Numbered from the stretch's first letter, positions 27,547-35,126 are shown. The stretch: 64,000 nt of DNA from JABSSA01 sp039984715 (GCA_039984715.1 JBDWUA010000010.1:1-64000), one strand, 5' to 3'. Notes: generated from the sequence alone by a model not told the origin. Made by a program: numbers and translations.

Positions 27547-28443
27547 TTATGCCGGGGCCATCAAGCCTTTGGATTTGGCAATCTCGCGCATTTTCTTTTG
27601 CAGCTTTTCAAACGCTCTGACTTCGATCTGGCGAATGCGTTCGCGGCTGACATTGTAGGTTTCGCTCAGGTCTTCCAATGTCACGGTTTTGTCCGACAAA
27701 CGACGCTGCGTTAAGATGTCTTTTTCGCGTTCGTTCAAGACATCAAGGGCTTCGGCCAGCATTTCACGGCGCACTTCAAGTTCGTCGCGCGCCTCGTAAT
27801 CAGCCGCCTGATCCGCGTCTTCGTCTTCCAGCCAATCCTGCCACTGCATGGTCCCTTCGCCTTCGGAACCGACCGTCGCATTCAACGAGGCATCGCCCCC
27901 CGACATACGGCGGTTCATCGACACCACTTCGGCTTCGGTCACACCCAAATCAGTTGCGATTTGTTTGACGTTTTCGGGGCGCAAGTCGCCCTCTTCCAAC
28001 GCACCGATCTTGGCTTTGGCTTTGCGCAGGTTAAAGAACAGCTTCTTTTGCGCGCTGGTCGTGCCCAGTTTCACAAGGCTCCACGAGCGCAGGATATATT
28101 CTTGGATCGATGCGCGAATCCACCACATCGCATATGTCGCCAAACGGAACCCTTTTTCCGGGTCAAACCGTTTTACGGCCTGCATCAAGCCGACATTCGC
28201 TTCGGAAATGACTTCGGCTTGTGGCAATCCATATCCACGATAGCCCATGGCGATTTTAGCCGCCAGACGCAGGTGCGATGTCACCATTTGGTGCGCAGCG
28301 ACTGTGTCTTCCTGTTCCACCCAAGCTTTTGCCAGCATGTATTCCTGTTCCGGCTCAAGCAGCGGGAATTTGCGGATTTCTTGCATATAGCGGTTTAGCC
28401 CGCCTTCGGGTGTGGGTGCAGGTAAATTCTTGTAGTTGGCCAT
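27547..28443 (-). CDS. rpoH: RNA polymerase sigma-32 factor RpoH
   Basis: A 298-residue sigma-70 family factor with all expected regions: region 2 (HLRLAAKIAMGYRGYG, then FDPEKGFRLATYAMWWIRASI), the RpoH-specific QKKLFFNLR box near residue 132, and region 4 with LEDLSETYNVSRERIRQIE near the C-terminus. It directs the heat-shock regulon. Rhodobacteraceae often carry two RpoH proteins; length and the intact RpoH box fit the canonical RpoHI type, but I cannot be certain. A strong AAGGAGGGG ribosome binding site precedes the ATG. Confidence 0.95.
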   Translation of the reverse strand: MANYKNLPAPTPEGGLNRYMQEIRKFPLLEPEQEYMLAKAWVEQEDTVAAHQMVTSHLRLAAKIAMGYRGYGLPQAEVISEANVGLMQAVKRFDPEKGFRLATYAMWWIRASIQEYILRSWSLVKLGTTSAQKKLFFNLRKAKAKIGALEEGDLRPENVKQIATDLGVTEAEVVSMNRRMSGGDASLNATVGSEGEGTMQWQDWLEDEDADQAADYEARDELEVRREMLAEALDVLNEREKDILTQRRLSDKTVTLEDLSETYNVSRERIRQIEVRAFEKLQKKMREIAKSKGLMAPA

Positions 28444-28479
28444 ATCTGTCCCCTCCTTATGTTTAAGGTATTAACATTG

Positions 28480-28509
28480 AATATGGTAACGACCTGTTAA
28501 AGGTTCAAG
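28480..28509 (-). promoter_or_regulatory. Possible sigma-32-type promoter of rpoH
   Basis: Upstream of rpoH, read leftward, CTTGAA (28504-28509) and CCATATT (28480-28486) are 17 bases apart. This resembles the alphaproteobacterial heat-shock promoter pattern (CTTG, 17-18 bases, C-rich/TAT -10), so rpoH may help transcribe itself. The -10 match is imperfect. Confidence 0.35.
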
Positions 28510-28619
28510 ACCTGATCCAACAACTTAGGGTTTATTATGCAGTTTCGACGCAACCCGGGAAAGACACAATCGAACTGTTTAGCACCAATTCAGAGTTCAG
28601 GGTTGGGCGAAATGCGCGT

Positions 28620-29648
28620 TCAAGCCGTCTTTAAGATGGACATCAGGTCATTGAAATCATTTGGAAAATCCGCAGTAAATTCTAAATCTTCTTGAGTCAC
28701 AGGGTGCACAAAGCCCAATTTGGCAGCGTGCAAAGCCTGACGAGAAAAGCCTTGAACAGCGGCCATTGCGGATTCTGACAGCGCTTTTTGTGCCAGACGG
28801 CGGCGCCCGCCATAAACCGGATCCCCGATCAAACCATGGCCCACATGCGCCATATGAACCCGAATTTGGTGTGTGCGACCTGTTTCCAGCCAGCATTGCA
28901 CACGGGTCAACACAGTGGGTGAACCATAGCTTTCGACGACGCGTGCCCGTGTGATGGCATGTCGACCACCGGAAAACAGAACCGCCTGCCGTTGCCGGTC
29001 GGTTTTATGGCGCGCCAGCTGCGTGGTGACTTTCAAAATGTTGCCGGATTCAAAACTCGCGCCTTTCACGCCGCGCAATCGCGGATCAGCGCCGTCAGGC
29101 ACACCATATACAAGCGCTTCGTACATGCGTTCGACGCTGTGCGCTTCGAATTGGGCGGCAAGCCCCGCATGTGCAGCGTCAGATTTGGCAACCACCAGCA
29201 AGCCGCTTGTGTCTTTGTCGATCCGGTGCACGATGCCCGGTCGCTTCACGCCGCCGACACCGGACAAACGATCCCCACAATGCGCCAACAACGCGTTGAC
29301 CAAAGTGCCTGATGGGCTGCCCGGCGCAGGATGAACAACCATTCCCGCCGCTTTGTTCACAACGATCAGGTCGTCGTCTTCATAACGGATGTCCAAAGGA
29401 ATCGCTTCTGGGCCGATATGGCTTTCATCGGCTTCTTGGACAGTGACCTTAATCGCGGCGCCTTCTTTTACGCGCGCCTTGGCATCCGATGCCACAACGC
29501 CGTCCACCTGAACGGCCCCGGCGGCCAACAACCGGGCCAAACGCGTACGTGACAACGTTGCTGACACTGGCACATCACGCGCAATCGCCTTATCAAGGCG
29601 TGACGGCGGATCTGCCGCTATTTCGAAGGTGATCTGTTTGGACGACAT
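28620..29648 (-). CDS. rluD: RluA-family pseudouridine synthase, RluD-like
   Basis: A 342-residue enzyme with an N-terminal S4 RNA-binding domain (RLARLLAAGAVQVDGVV, about 37-53) and the RluA/RluD catalytic core: HRIDKDTSGLLVVAKS near residue 143, containing the catalytic aspartate, and GRTHQIRVHMAHVGHGLIGDPVYGG-type C-terminal motif. RluD modifies helix 69 of 23S rRNA. The gene is divergent from DUF6476 with starts that overlap by about 20 bases. RluD rather than RluC is inferred from length and the S4 domain. Confidence 0.88.
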   Translation of the reverse strand: MSSKQITFEIAADPPSRLDKAIARDVPVSATLSRTRLARLLAAGAVQVDGVVASDAKARVKEGAAIKVTVQEADESHIGPEAIPLDIRYEDDDLIVVNKAAGMVVHPAPGSPSGTLVNALLAHCGDRLSGVGGVKRPGIVHRIDKDTSGLLVVAKSDAAHAGLAAQFEAHSVERMYEALVYGVPDGADPRLRGVKGASFESGNILKVTTQLARHKTDRQRQAVLFSGGRHAITRARVVESYGSPTVLTRVQCWLETGRTHQIRVHMAHVGHGLIGDPVYGGRRRLAQKALSESAMAAVQGFSRQALHAAKLGFVHPVTQEDLEFTADFPNDFNDLMSILKTA

Positions 29649-29928
29649 CGAATCTGGCCCCGAACCTCAAAATCTGCGTTTTTTGCGCCGCCTCGTGACG
29701 TTTCTGACAATCACGATGATCGCCGGGGTTCTAACGGTGATTACACTGCTTGTCATCCGCTTACAGTCCGATCCTTTGCCGGCCCTGCCCGAAGCCATTA
29801 TATTGCCCGACGGCACACACCCAACAGCCTTTACACGCGGGTCAGATTGGGTGGCCATCACCACAGAAGATGCGATCCTGATCTATGAACTGGACGGGAC
29901 ATTAAGGCAGACGGTCGATCTGAAATGA
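29629..29928 (+). CDS. DUF6476 family membrane protein
   Basis: A protein of about 96-99 residues. An N-terminal stretch (LRFLRRLVTFLTITM) leads into one transmembrane helix (about 20-45), followed by a periplasmic segment with LPDGTHPTAFTRGSDWVAITT and ILIYELDGTLRQTV, typical of the DUF6476 family in Rhodobacteraceae. Function unknown. The start is GTG 29629 or TTG 29638; both lie within the 5' end of the divergent rluD gene, an arrangement that seems conserved in this group (recalled, not checked). Confidence 0.75.
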   Translation: MICLDDIESGPEPQNLRFLRRLVTFLTITMIAGVLTVITLLVIRLQSDPLPALPEAIILPDGTHPTAFTRGSDWVAITTEDAILIYELDGTLRQTVDLK

Positions 29929-29964
29929 CACCCTGCCAAACGCTCTGAGAAAATATGGGGGTAA

Positions 29965-30041
29965 TGGTACCACCTCCTGGTCTCGAACCAGGGACCTCTT
30001 GATCCACAATCAAGCGCTCTAACCAACTGAGCTAAGGCGGC
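29965..30041 (-). tRNA. tRNA-His (GTG anticodon)
   Basis: A complete cloverleaf reads leftward from 30041: acceptor GCCGCCT pairing with AGGTGGT, D-arm GCTC/GAGC, anticodon stem CTTGA/TCAAG with loop TTGTGGA (anticodon GTG), T-arm CCTGG/CCAGG with TTCGAGA, and an encoded CCA at 29965-29967. The discriminator base 73 is A and the base before position 1 is T, so neither C73 nor an encoded G-1 is present. This is the known alphaproteobacterial histidine identity variant. Confidence 0.95.
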
Positions 30042-30223
30042 ACTGGGAGGCTTACTAAGACGAGCGTTCTTCCGGCGCAAGAGATAATCGCGACATCTGC
30101 ACATGGAAAAAGACAAATTTTGCTTTGGTTCATAGAACGTGGTGATCGCCGGTCTTATTTGCAATTGCTTGCCTTCTCAAACCACTCGGGTTACGCAGCC
30201 GACGTTGAAAACCGGGGGTTGCT

Positions 30224-30412
30224 ATGGGTATCAATACACCAAACGAGACCGAAGCTGACTTGCAAATCGGCCCAACTGATCAAGGTATGGTCCGGCTTTT
30301 CATCATAGCACAGGGTGTTGAAATTCCGATGGATTTCGACCCTGACGAAGCTGAAGAGATCGCGCAGGAAATACTGGCGGCGGCCAAAACCGCTGCAAAG
30401 ATGTCGAAATAG
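30224..30412 (+). CDS. DUF6324 family protein
   Basis: A 62-residue acidic protein with the family pattern LQIGPTDQGMVRLFI, then GVEIPMDFDPDEAEEIAQEI and a C-terminal alanine-lysine-rich helix. It is a small cytoplasmic protein common in Rhodobacteraceae, of unknown function. The start is ATG 30224. It stands alone between tRNA-His and mmcB and converges on mmcB. Confidence 0.8.
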   Translation: MGINTPNETEADLQIGPTDQGMVRLFIIAQGVEIPMDFDPDEAEEIAQEILAAAKTAAKMSK

Positions 30413-30448
30413 GCCACTTGTTGGTCACTTAAATTTCGATCCAGCGTA

Positions 30449-30889
30449 TTATCCCAACCCTGCACCGGGATCGCGATAGCTTTGCAGTCGTCGCGCGGCA
30501 TGTGTTGCGAATTTATGGGTCAGTTTTTTGCGACGCGCGCCTGCCAATTTGTCCTCGGGTGACATGCGGATCACTTCGGCGTCGTATCCGTCGGCAATGA
30601 TCAGGCCGGTTTGTTCGGGCAAAACATCGACCGGAAAAGATTCGTCCACAGCCCAGAAATACCGATCACACCATTCCAAATAGTTCTGCCATTTCCCATC
30701 GCTTTGGAAATCTGGCAGTCCTGATTTGCATTCAACCACCCAAATTTCGCCCTTGGCCCCCAACGCCATAACGTCCACGCGCAATCCGCGTGCAGGTACA
30801 AATTCTTCAATGCAAGCAAAGCCTAAGCTTGCAAGGTGGCGCGACACGCCGCGTGCCAAAATCTGTCCGGGCTGCATATCAGTCAACAT
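30449..30889 (-). CDS. mmcB: MmcB family DNA repair protein
   Basis: A 146-residue protein of the MmcB family, with a restriction-endonuclease-like core: LRVDVMALGAKGEIWVVECK has the D-(x)n-E-x-K nuclease arrangement near residues 38-54. In Caulobacter, MmcB is SOS-induced and contributes to mitomycin C resistance. Here a perfect alphaproteobacterial LexA box lies 11 bases upstream of the ATG, so SOS control is strongly predicted. ATG 30877 is an alternative start. Confidence 0.9.
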   Translation of the reverse strand: MLTDMQPGQILARGVSRHLASLGFACIEEFVPARGLRVDVMALGAKGEIWVVECKSGLPDFQSDGKWQNYLEWCDRYFWAVDESFPVDVLPEQTGLIIADGYDAEVIRMSPEDKLAGARRKKLTHKFATHAARRLQSYRDPGAGLG

Positions 30890-30900
30890 TGCACCAACAT

Positions 30901-30915
30901 GAACATATCATGAAC
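30901..30915. promoter_or_regulatory. LexA (SOS) box of mmcB
   Basis: The sequence GAAC, seven bases, GAAC is a perfect match to the direct-repeat LexA operator of Alphaproteobacteria. It sits directly upstream of mmcB (leftward) and 14 bases before the -35 element of the rightward cupin operon, so LexA might also influence that promoter. Confidence 0.88.
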
Positions 30916-30928
30916 ATTTGGCAAGCAC

Positions 30929-30978
30929 TTGACACGATACCAAAAGGTTTCATATTAAATGATACCAATGGGTTTCAT
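30929..30978 (+). promoter_or_regulatory. Promoter with two ArsR-type operators for the cupin operon
   Basis: A consensus -35 TTGACA (30929-30934) and a -10 TATTAA (30953-30958) are 18 bases apart. Two copies of an imperfect palindrome, GATACCAAAAGGTTTCAT (30936-30953) and GATACCAATGGGTTTCAT (30961-30978), lie 25 bases apart: one fills the spacer, the other follows the -10. Binding of the ArsR regulator encoded in the operon would block this promoter; that assignment is inferred. Confidence 0.7.
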
Positions 30979-30994
30979 TACAAGGAAGCGCGCT

Positions 30995-31405
30995 ATGCGA
31001 TTATCCATATTGGCGACATTTGTGTTTGTCTCGTCGGCTCAGGCGAATTCAATCACGTTGACGCCAGACACTGATCTAGATTGGCAGACGACACCAGAAG
31101 GCGTTGCCTTTGCGCCCCTGCATGGGGATCGTTTCGCCGAAAGTTACCCTGCGATGGTTCGCTTGCCATCTGGCACGATCAGCCCGCCGCATATCAAAAC
31201 GGCGGATATGATGGGGTTGATGGTTTCGGGTCAAATGACACATCACCCCCACCCGTCGGGATCAAACGCCAAAATCATTGGACCCGGTGCATATTACCAT
31301 ATCCCCGCAGGGTTGGCGCATGTGTCGTCATGTGTATCGGACACGCCATGCGTCACGCTGTTATATCAAAACGGTGCTTTTGATTTTAATCCGGTGACGC
31401 AATGA
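30995..31405 (+). CDS. Exported cupin-domain protein
   Basis: A 136-residue protein with a short signal peptide (MRLSILATFVFVSSAQA) and a single cupin barrel: PSGTISPPHIKTADMMGLMVSG and a second motif GPGAYYHIPAGLAHVSSC. Histidines in both motifs could bind a metal. Two cysteines (in SSCVSDTPC) may form a disulfide in the periplasm. ATG 30995 has AAGGAAG upstream. Its stop overlaps the ArsR start (ATGA). Substrate unknown. Confidence 0.75.
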   Translation: MRLSILATFVFVSSAQANSITLTPDTDLDWQTTPEGVAFAPLHGDRFAESYPAMVRLPSGTISPPHIKTADMMGLMVSGQMTHHPHPSGSNAKIIGPGAYYHIPAGLAHVSSCVSDTPCVTLLYQNGAFDFNPVTQ

Positions 31406-31740
31406 CGTCGTCCCAACAGCCTGCGTTTCGCGCCCTTGCGGACCCTACGCGCCGCGAAATTTTACAACGCCTGACACATCGAAACATGACCATTGGCGAA
31501 GTGGCTGACGGGTTTGAAATGACCCGCGCCGCGGTCAAGAAACACCTGACCGTGCTGTCGGATGGAGGTCTGATCACCATGACCCCAAAGGGCCGCGAAG
31601 TTGTCACCCAAGTCGACCCATTGGGGTTTGCACCCATTCGAGATTGGCTGAGCTTCTTTGAGCACTTCTGGGACAGCCGCCTCGACTCTTTGAAAACTGC
31701 AATTGAACAGGAAAACAATCATGACGCTAACGATCAATAA
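31402..31740 (+). CDS. ArsR family regulator (SRPBCC-linked)
   Basis: A 112-residue winged-helix protein: RALADPTRREILQRL at the N-terminus and the recognition region VADGFEMTRAAVKKHLTVLSDGGLI. The metal-binding cysteines of classical ArsR sensors are absent, as in the subgroup paired with SRPBCC/AHSA1 proteins. It is coupled to the cupin gene by a four-base overlap and overlaps the SRPBCC gene by 20 bases. It probably represses its own operon through the two palindromes upstream of 30995. Confidence 0.88.
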   Translation: MTSSQQPAFRALADPTRREILQRLTHRNMTIGEVADGFEMTRAAVKKHLTVLSDGGLITMTPKGREVVTQVDPLGFAPIRDWLSFFEHFWDSRLDSLKTAIEQENNHDANDQ

Positions 31741-32143
31741 ATCCATTTTTCTGAACGTCCCACCCGAGAAAGTGTGGCCGTGGCTGACACAACCCGAGAA
31801 GCTTGCGATTTGGTTTCACAAGCCCAAAACCGCGCTGCAAGCTGATGCCCCTTATGAGCTTTTTGGCGTTGAGAGCGGCAACAAAGTTCTCTGGGGTGAC
31901 GTTCTGTCCGCCCAAGAACCTAATTATTTGGAAATGACGTTTTGTGCAGGACCGATGGGCGACTTGGTTACCAATGTGAAATGGTGGCTTGAACCCGTCA
32001 GCGGCGGCACGCGTTTGCGTCTTGAACATTCAGGCATCCCAGACACGGTCGACGCCTTTGGCCTTGTCATGGCATTCGACAAAGGTTGGGACGATCACAT
32101 TGGCCGCATGCGAACAGGTCTTCACGACACCGCACAAAGCTAG
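31721..32143 (+). CDS. SRPBCC (AHSA1-like) domain protein
   Basis: A 140-residue START-like protein of the activator-of-Hsp90-homology type: PPEKVWPWLTQPEKLAIWF at the N-terminus, a central GDVLSAQEPNYLEMTF strand and a C-terminal KGWDDHIGRMRTGL helix. Such proteins hold hydrophobic ligands in a deep pocket. It is the third gene of the cupin-ArsR-SRPBCC operon; ATG 31721 has CAGGAAA ahead of it inside the arsR gene. Confidence 0.85.
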   Translation: MTLTINKSIFLNVPPEKVWPWLTQPEKLAIWFHKPKTALQADAPYELFGVESGNKVLWGDVLSAQEPNYLEMTFCAGPMGDLVTNVKWWLEPVSGGTRLRLEHSGIPDTVDAFGLVMAFDKGWDDHIGRMRTGLHDTAQS

Positions 32144-32177
32144 ACGCTGCTGGCAAAACATCTGAAAGACACTAGGA

Positions 32178-32206
32178 ATTCGGGGCCATGACTTTGGGCC
32201 CCGAAT
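32178..32206. terminator. Bidirectional stem-loop between convergent genes
   Basis: A perfect 10-bp inverted repeat (32178-32187 and 32197-32206, ATTCGGGGCC and its complement) with a nine-base loop lies between the ends of the SRPBCC and S41 peptidase genes. There is no U-run on either side, so termination may be factor-assisted, but the convergent position supports a terminator role. Confidence 0.5.
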
Positions 32207-32224
32207 ATTAGGTTCAGGATTAGG

Positions 32225-34090
32225 TCACTTTGGGAACAAATAGGTCTGAGCCGTGAACATCAAAAGATCTTCGGCCCCAGCGTATAAATCGGCCTCTGTC
32301 AAAGACCTCAGCGTATCTGGACGCACACCGTCTTCTTCAAACGGCAAACCATAATTATCCGCTCCGACACGAAGACAGCGACGAACAGCGTAATGCAGCT
32401 GAACACCCCCCGGCAGCTTGCTAAACATGCGTTGGTTTTCGGCGCATTCAACAGTCACGTTATGGAACCACAAATTTGCACCTCCGCCACCCGTATGGCT
32501 GTCCACACCGACGATCTTACCGATATCGTGGTCTTGAAAACTGGCCGCGAACATGTCGCCCGCACTGTAGGTCATTGCGTCCGTTAACAATGCAACCGGA
32601 CCGTCATACCGCTGACTGTCGGGCAAATCATTCAAAACATGCGCCTCGGTCATATGACCACTAAGCGAAAATTGTGCTGCATCTTCGATCAACGGAGATA
32701 TGCGCCCTTCCCATCCCGGCAATTCGGCGGGATCGGCCTTGAAGGTTTTGGTCGACGCGATTTCGGCCACTGTCGGCGTTGCGCGAAACTGAAACGGAAG
32801 CGGGTTGATATAGCCGTCGGTCTTCAAAGATCGAATGATCCTTTCCGCCGTCGGAATTGTACCGCCGCCATTGCCGCGAATGTCGATCACCAACCCTGAT
32901 TTGGGCATTTCACCCAACACACGCAGAAACTCTTTCAAATATGTTTCCGTGTCCGGGTAAATAAAATGACGCAACCGAATTCGGCCAAATTCGCGTTCTT
33001 TCCCATCGATAATACAACTTATCTTTTCAGCCGAAATGGTTTCCGGAAACTGAGTTTCCACATCCGAGCGTTTGGAAATCTCTCCGTCTTTCGGACTTCG
33101 TTTCGCTTTCAGTGCTTTGGATTGCTTGCCTTTCTGCGGGCTCGCTGCATCATCCGCTTCGGTATCCCGAAACATCAATCGCGCAAAAGACCGGCTGGTC
33201 AGACTGCCACGTTCAACGGAAACCGGACGTTGCAAGTTTGATTGATCCAGATGCGAATTCAAAACCGATAAGGCCTGAATAGGCGGGAACGCTTGGCTTG
33301 CGGGATCGGTCGCATCAGGAAGCATCAAAACACGCCATTGAAAGCGGATTTCATGCAAGTCGTCTTTGTCATCCAGATACGCGACCGTGACCCACAAATC
33401 ATCCGGAGGGATCGAACTGCCCAACCAACGTATCGTCATGAACAACGATCCATAGGCCATTCTGGCGTTGGGGTTGGCCCCTTGTTGATCCGCACCCACG
33501 CGGTTGATCGCGTCATCAATTGGGATGCCATTCCAACCCACGATCCGCACACCCGGAGTGAACGTGTCATGTTTGAACCCCGGCAGAATGCCGGCAACGA
33601 TGGAATTCCTTTGGCTTTCGGGCGATCCATTCTGGCTGCAACGCACAACCGTAAACGGCAGGAATGCCACCAAGCGGTCATATGGAAACGGTAATATATA
33701 CCCTGTGTGAATATCCCGGAGCCTTTTAAAGATGCTCAGCATTTCCGTATGAAATTCGAGATCGGTGTCCAGATTAGCGCAAACGCGTTTGAGCCGTTGC
33801 AAAGCCGTGACCGGATCATAGGCGTGGCGCGCACGTTTCAGGAACAGATGGGCATAGAGATGTTCAATTGAACGCAACGCCTGTTCAACGATGGTCTCAC
33901 GCTGCGATTTCGTCAAAGGTTTTGCAGCTGCGCGTGCGATGGCCAATGCGTTCTTAATCGGGAAATTATCGCCAAGCGGCTTAACCGCAGCGGCCATTGA
34001 TGGGACAGCAACCGAGGTCGTATGTTGTTTCTTTCCTTGCTCAGCGGGGTCGTTGAATTGCGAAAACAGATCGGTTTTCAGATCACTCAT
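32225..34090 (-). CDS. S41-family peptidase without signal peptide (RiPP cluster)
   Basis: A 621-residue protein whose C-terminal half is an S41 (tail-specific/tricorn-like) protease: GLVIDIRGNGGG, then LLTDAMTYSAGDMFAASF with the candidate nucleophile at about S509. A PDZ-like middle region (GVRIVGWNGIPIDDAI) lies near residue 195. The N-terminus (MSDLKTDLFSQFNDP) is hydrophilic, so unlike most S41 enzymes this one should be cytoplasmic. It overlaps the HDO gene by eight bases and is divergent from the YcaO-TfuA operon; leader-peptide removal is a reasonable but unproven role. Confidence 0.8.
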   Translation of the reverse strand: MSDLKTDLFSQFNDPAEQGKKQHTTSVAVPSMAAAVKPLGDNFPIKNALAIARAAAKPLTKSQRETIVEQALRSIEHLYAHLFLKRARHAYDPVTALQRLKRVCANLDTDLEFHTEMLSIFKRLRDIHTGYILPFPYDRLVAFLPFTVVRCSQNGSPESQRNSIVAGILPGFKHDTFTPGVRIVGWNGIPIDDAINRVGADQQGANPNARMAYGSLFMTIRWLGSSIPPDDLWVTVAYLDDKDDLHEIRFQWRVLMLPDATDPASQAFPPIQALSVLNSHLDQSNLQRPVSVERGSLTSRSFARLMFRDTEADDAASPQKGKQSKALKAKRSPKDGEISKRSDVETQFPETISAEKISCIIDGKEREFGRIRLRHFIYPDTETYLKEFLRVLGEMPKSGLVIDIRGNGGGTIPTAERIIRSLKTDGYINPLPFQFRATPTVAEIASTKTFKADPAELPGWEGRISPLIEDAAQFSLSGHMTEAHVLNDLPDSQRYDGPVALLTDAMTYSAGDMFAASFQDHDIGKIVGVDSHTGGGGANLWFHNVTVECAENQRMFSKLPGGVQLHYAVRRCLRVGADNYGLPFEEDGVRPDTLRSLTEADLYAGAEDLLMFTAQTYLFPK

Positions 34091-34787
34091 TGGTCACACG
34101 GTCCGGCGCGTCTGATGGATCAAGCTGACTTACACATTGCGCCAAGCCATTGGATGTGTGGACTGCACTTATTCCGATCAAGCTCATCTCGTGACGGGTC
34201 AACGGCATCGCATCAATGGCGTCATTCAAATCTTGAAGATGATGAGGGTCGACATCACCATGAAATCGGTATGTGCGCCAAGCGTCTTTGCCCAATCCTG
34301 CGGCCTCTTCCAGCCAATCCAGATGTGCAGAGGGTGGAGGGGACCCTTCAAGAATTGCGATGTACCCCATCAACATGACCGGGTGATGATGATGTAACCA
34401 GTAATATTGCGCGCCCACCATTGCCGCGACGTCTGGCGCTGGTGTTAAACTCAGAACTCGATCACGGGGGAAACCAACGGCGTCCAAGTCATCCAACGTC
34501 CACGTGTCGTGATCCGTCTCTTCCGGCACGTGTTTTGCATAATATTCTTCCAACGCCACAAATAACGGGCCGTCGCTGCGTCGTTTGGCACAGATATCGC
34601 GGGCTTCTATCATCAGTGGCACACTGGCGCGCATGATCTGGTTCAAAAGCACCAAAAAAGCAGGCGCGACTGCTGGTAAATCTTCGCGGGCCCAAAAATC
34701 AGCGAATGCCAATTCCTGCGTTCCTCCGGTCAACTGCATTTTTGCGCGCATAATTTGGCTGTTGGACATGTCTATCAGCTTGTTCAC
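34083..34787 (-). CDS. Haem-oxygenase-like diiron (HDO) enzyme
   Basis: A 234-residue all-helical protein of the iron-containing redox enzyme family. Candidate ligands are in ALEEYYAKHVPEETDHD (E, H, E and H) and in QYYWLHHHHPVMLMGYIA, with a further region RFHGDVDPHHLQDL. HDO enzymes use two irons and O2 to oxidise or cleave substrates. The start is GTG 34787, with GGGAGGGA five bases before it; the frame is open to 34976 but that extension lacks a start signal and would cross the precursor gene. It lies between the S41 gene and the YcaO operon, so peptide oxidation is suspected. Confidence 0.75.
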   Translation of the reverse strand: MNKLIDMSNSQIMRAKMQLTGGTQELAFADFWAREDLPAVAPAFLVLLNQIMRASVPLMIEARDICAKRRSDGPLFVALEEYYAKHVPEETDHDTWTLDDLDAVGFPRDRVLSLTPAPDVAAMVGAQYYWLHHHHPVMLMGYIAILEGSPPPSAHLDWLEEAAGLGKDAWRTYRFHGDVDPHHLQDLNDAIDAMPLTRHEMSLIGISAVHTSNGLAQCVSQLDPSDAPDRVTNE

Positions 34788-34933
34788 ATTTCCCTCCCAG
34801 TGAATTTGAACCGCCCTTGAATTGTTCTTTGCCGAAAAATCGTTGGCAAACAAGGTTTCAGGTTGACTGGGGTCTACGATTGAACTGATGATCCGCATAC
34901 GAATGGTACTATCGCATCGCGAAGGGGTGGAGA
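34788..34933. promoter_or_regulatory. Divergent control region of the RiPP cluster
   Basis: These 146 bases separate the leftward HDO-S41 pair from the rightward precursor operon and must carry both promoters. TTGACT (34863-34868) and TTGAAC (34880-34885) are candidate -35 elements and TACTAT (34907-34912) a candidate -10, but no pair has ideal spacing. No clear palindrome was seen. AAGGGG at 34922-34927 is the ribosome binding site of the precursor gene. Confidence 0.4.
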
Positions 34934-35122
34934 ATGGACAAGACGAATGTAGAACTGCTGCATGAAGCAAAGGCACTGGATGGTCAGGACCTAAGTGACG
35001 AGCAAGTGGAAATGCTGAACAGCGAATTTTCGGCTGAAGAGATGAAAACGCTGATCAAGTTGAAGGCTAAAGTTATGAACCATCCGTCTGACAAGTCGGA
35101 TTCGGCTGGCGGCGCGTTTTAA
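34934..35122 (+). CDS. Candidate RiPP precursor peptide
   Basis: A 62-residue peptide directly before YcaO. Residues 1-47 look like a leader: charged and helical, with LSDEQVEMLNSEFSAEEM followed by KTLIKLKAKV. The C-terminal tail NHPSDKSDSAGGAF is small, polar and glycine-rich, as expected for a core region. It has no cysteine; it has three serines in the tail and ends GGAF. The ATG has AAGGGG six bases upstream. Only four bases separate its stop from the YcaO start, so the two are coupled. Precursor status is inferred from size, composition and position. Confidence 0.75.
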   Translation: MDKTNVELLHEAKALDGQDLSDEQVEMLNSEFSAEEMKTLIKLKAKVMNHPSDKSDSAGGAF

Positions 35123-35126
35123 GTAA

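Noticed and set aside
30120..30308. 62-codon frame between tRNA-His and the DUF6324 gene
   Set aside because: It overlaps the start of the DUF6324 gene in another frame and has no start signal.
34788..34976. N-terminal extension of the HDO protein
   Set aside because: A strong ribosome binding site directs a GTG start at 34787; the extension is serine-rich and out of family, and overlaps the start of the precursor gene.
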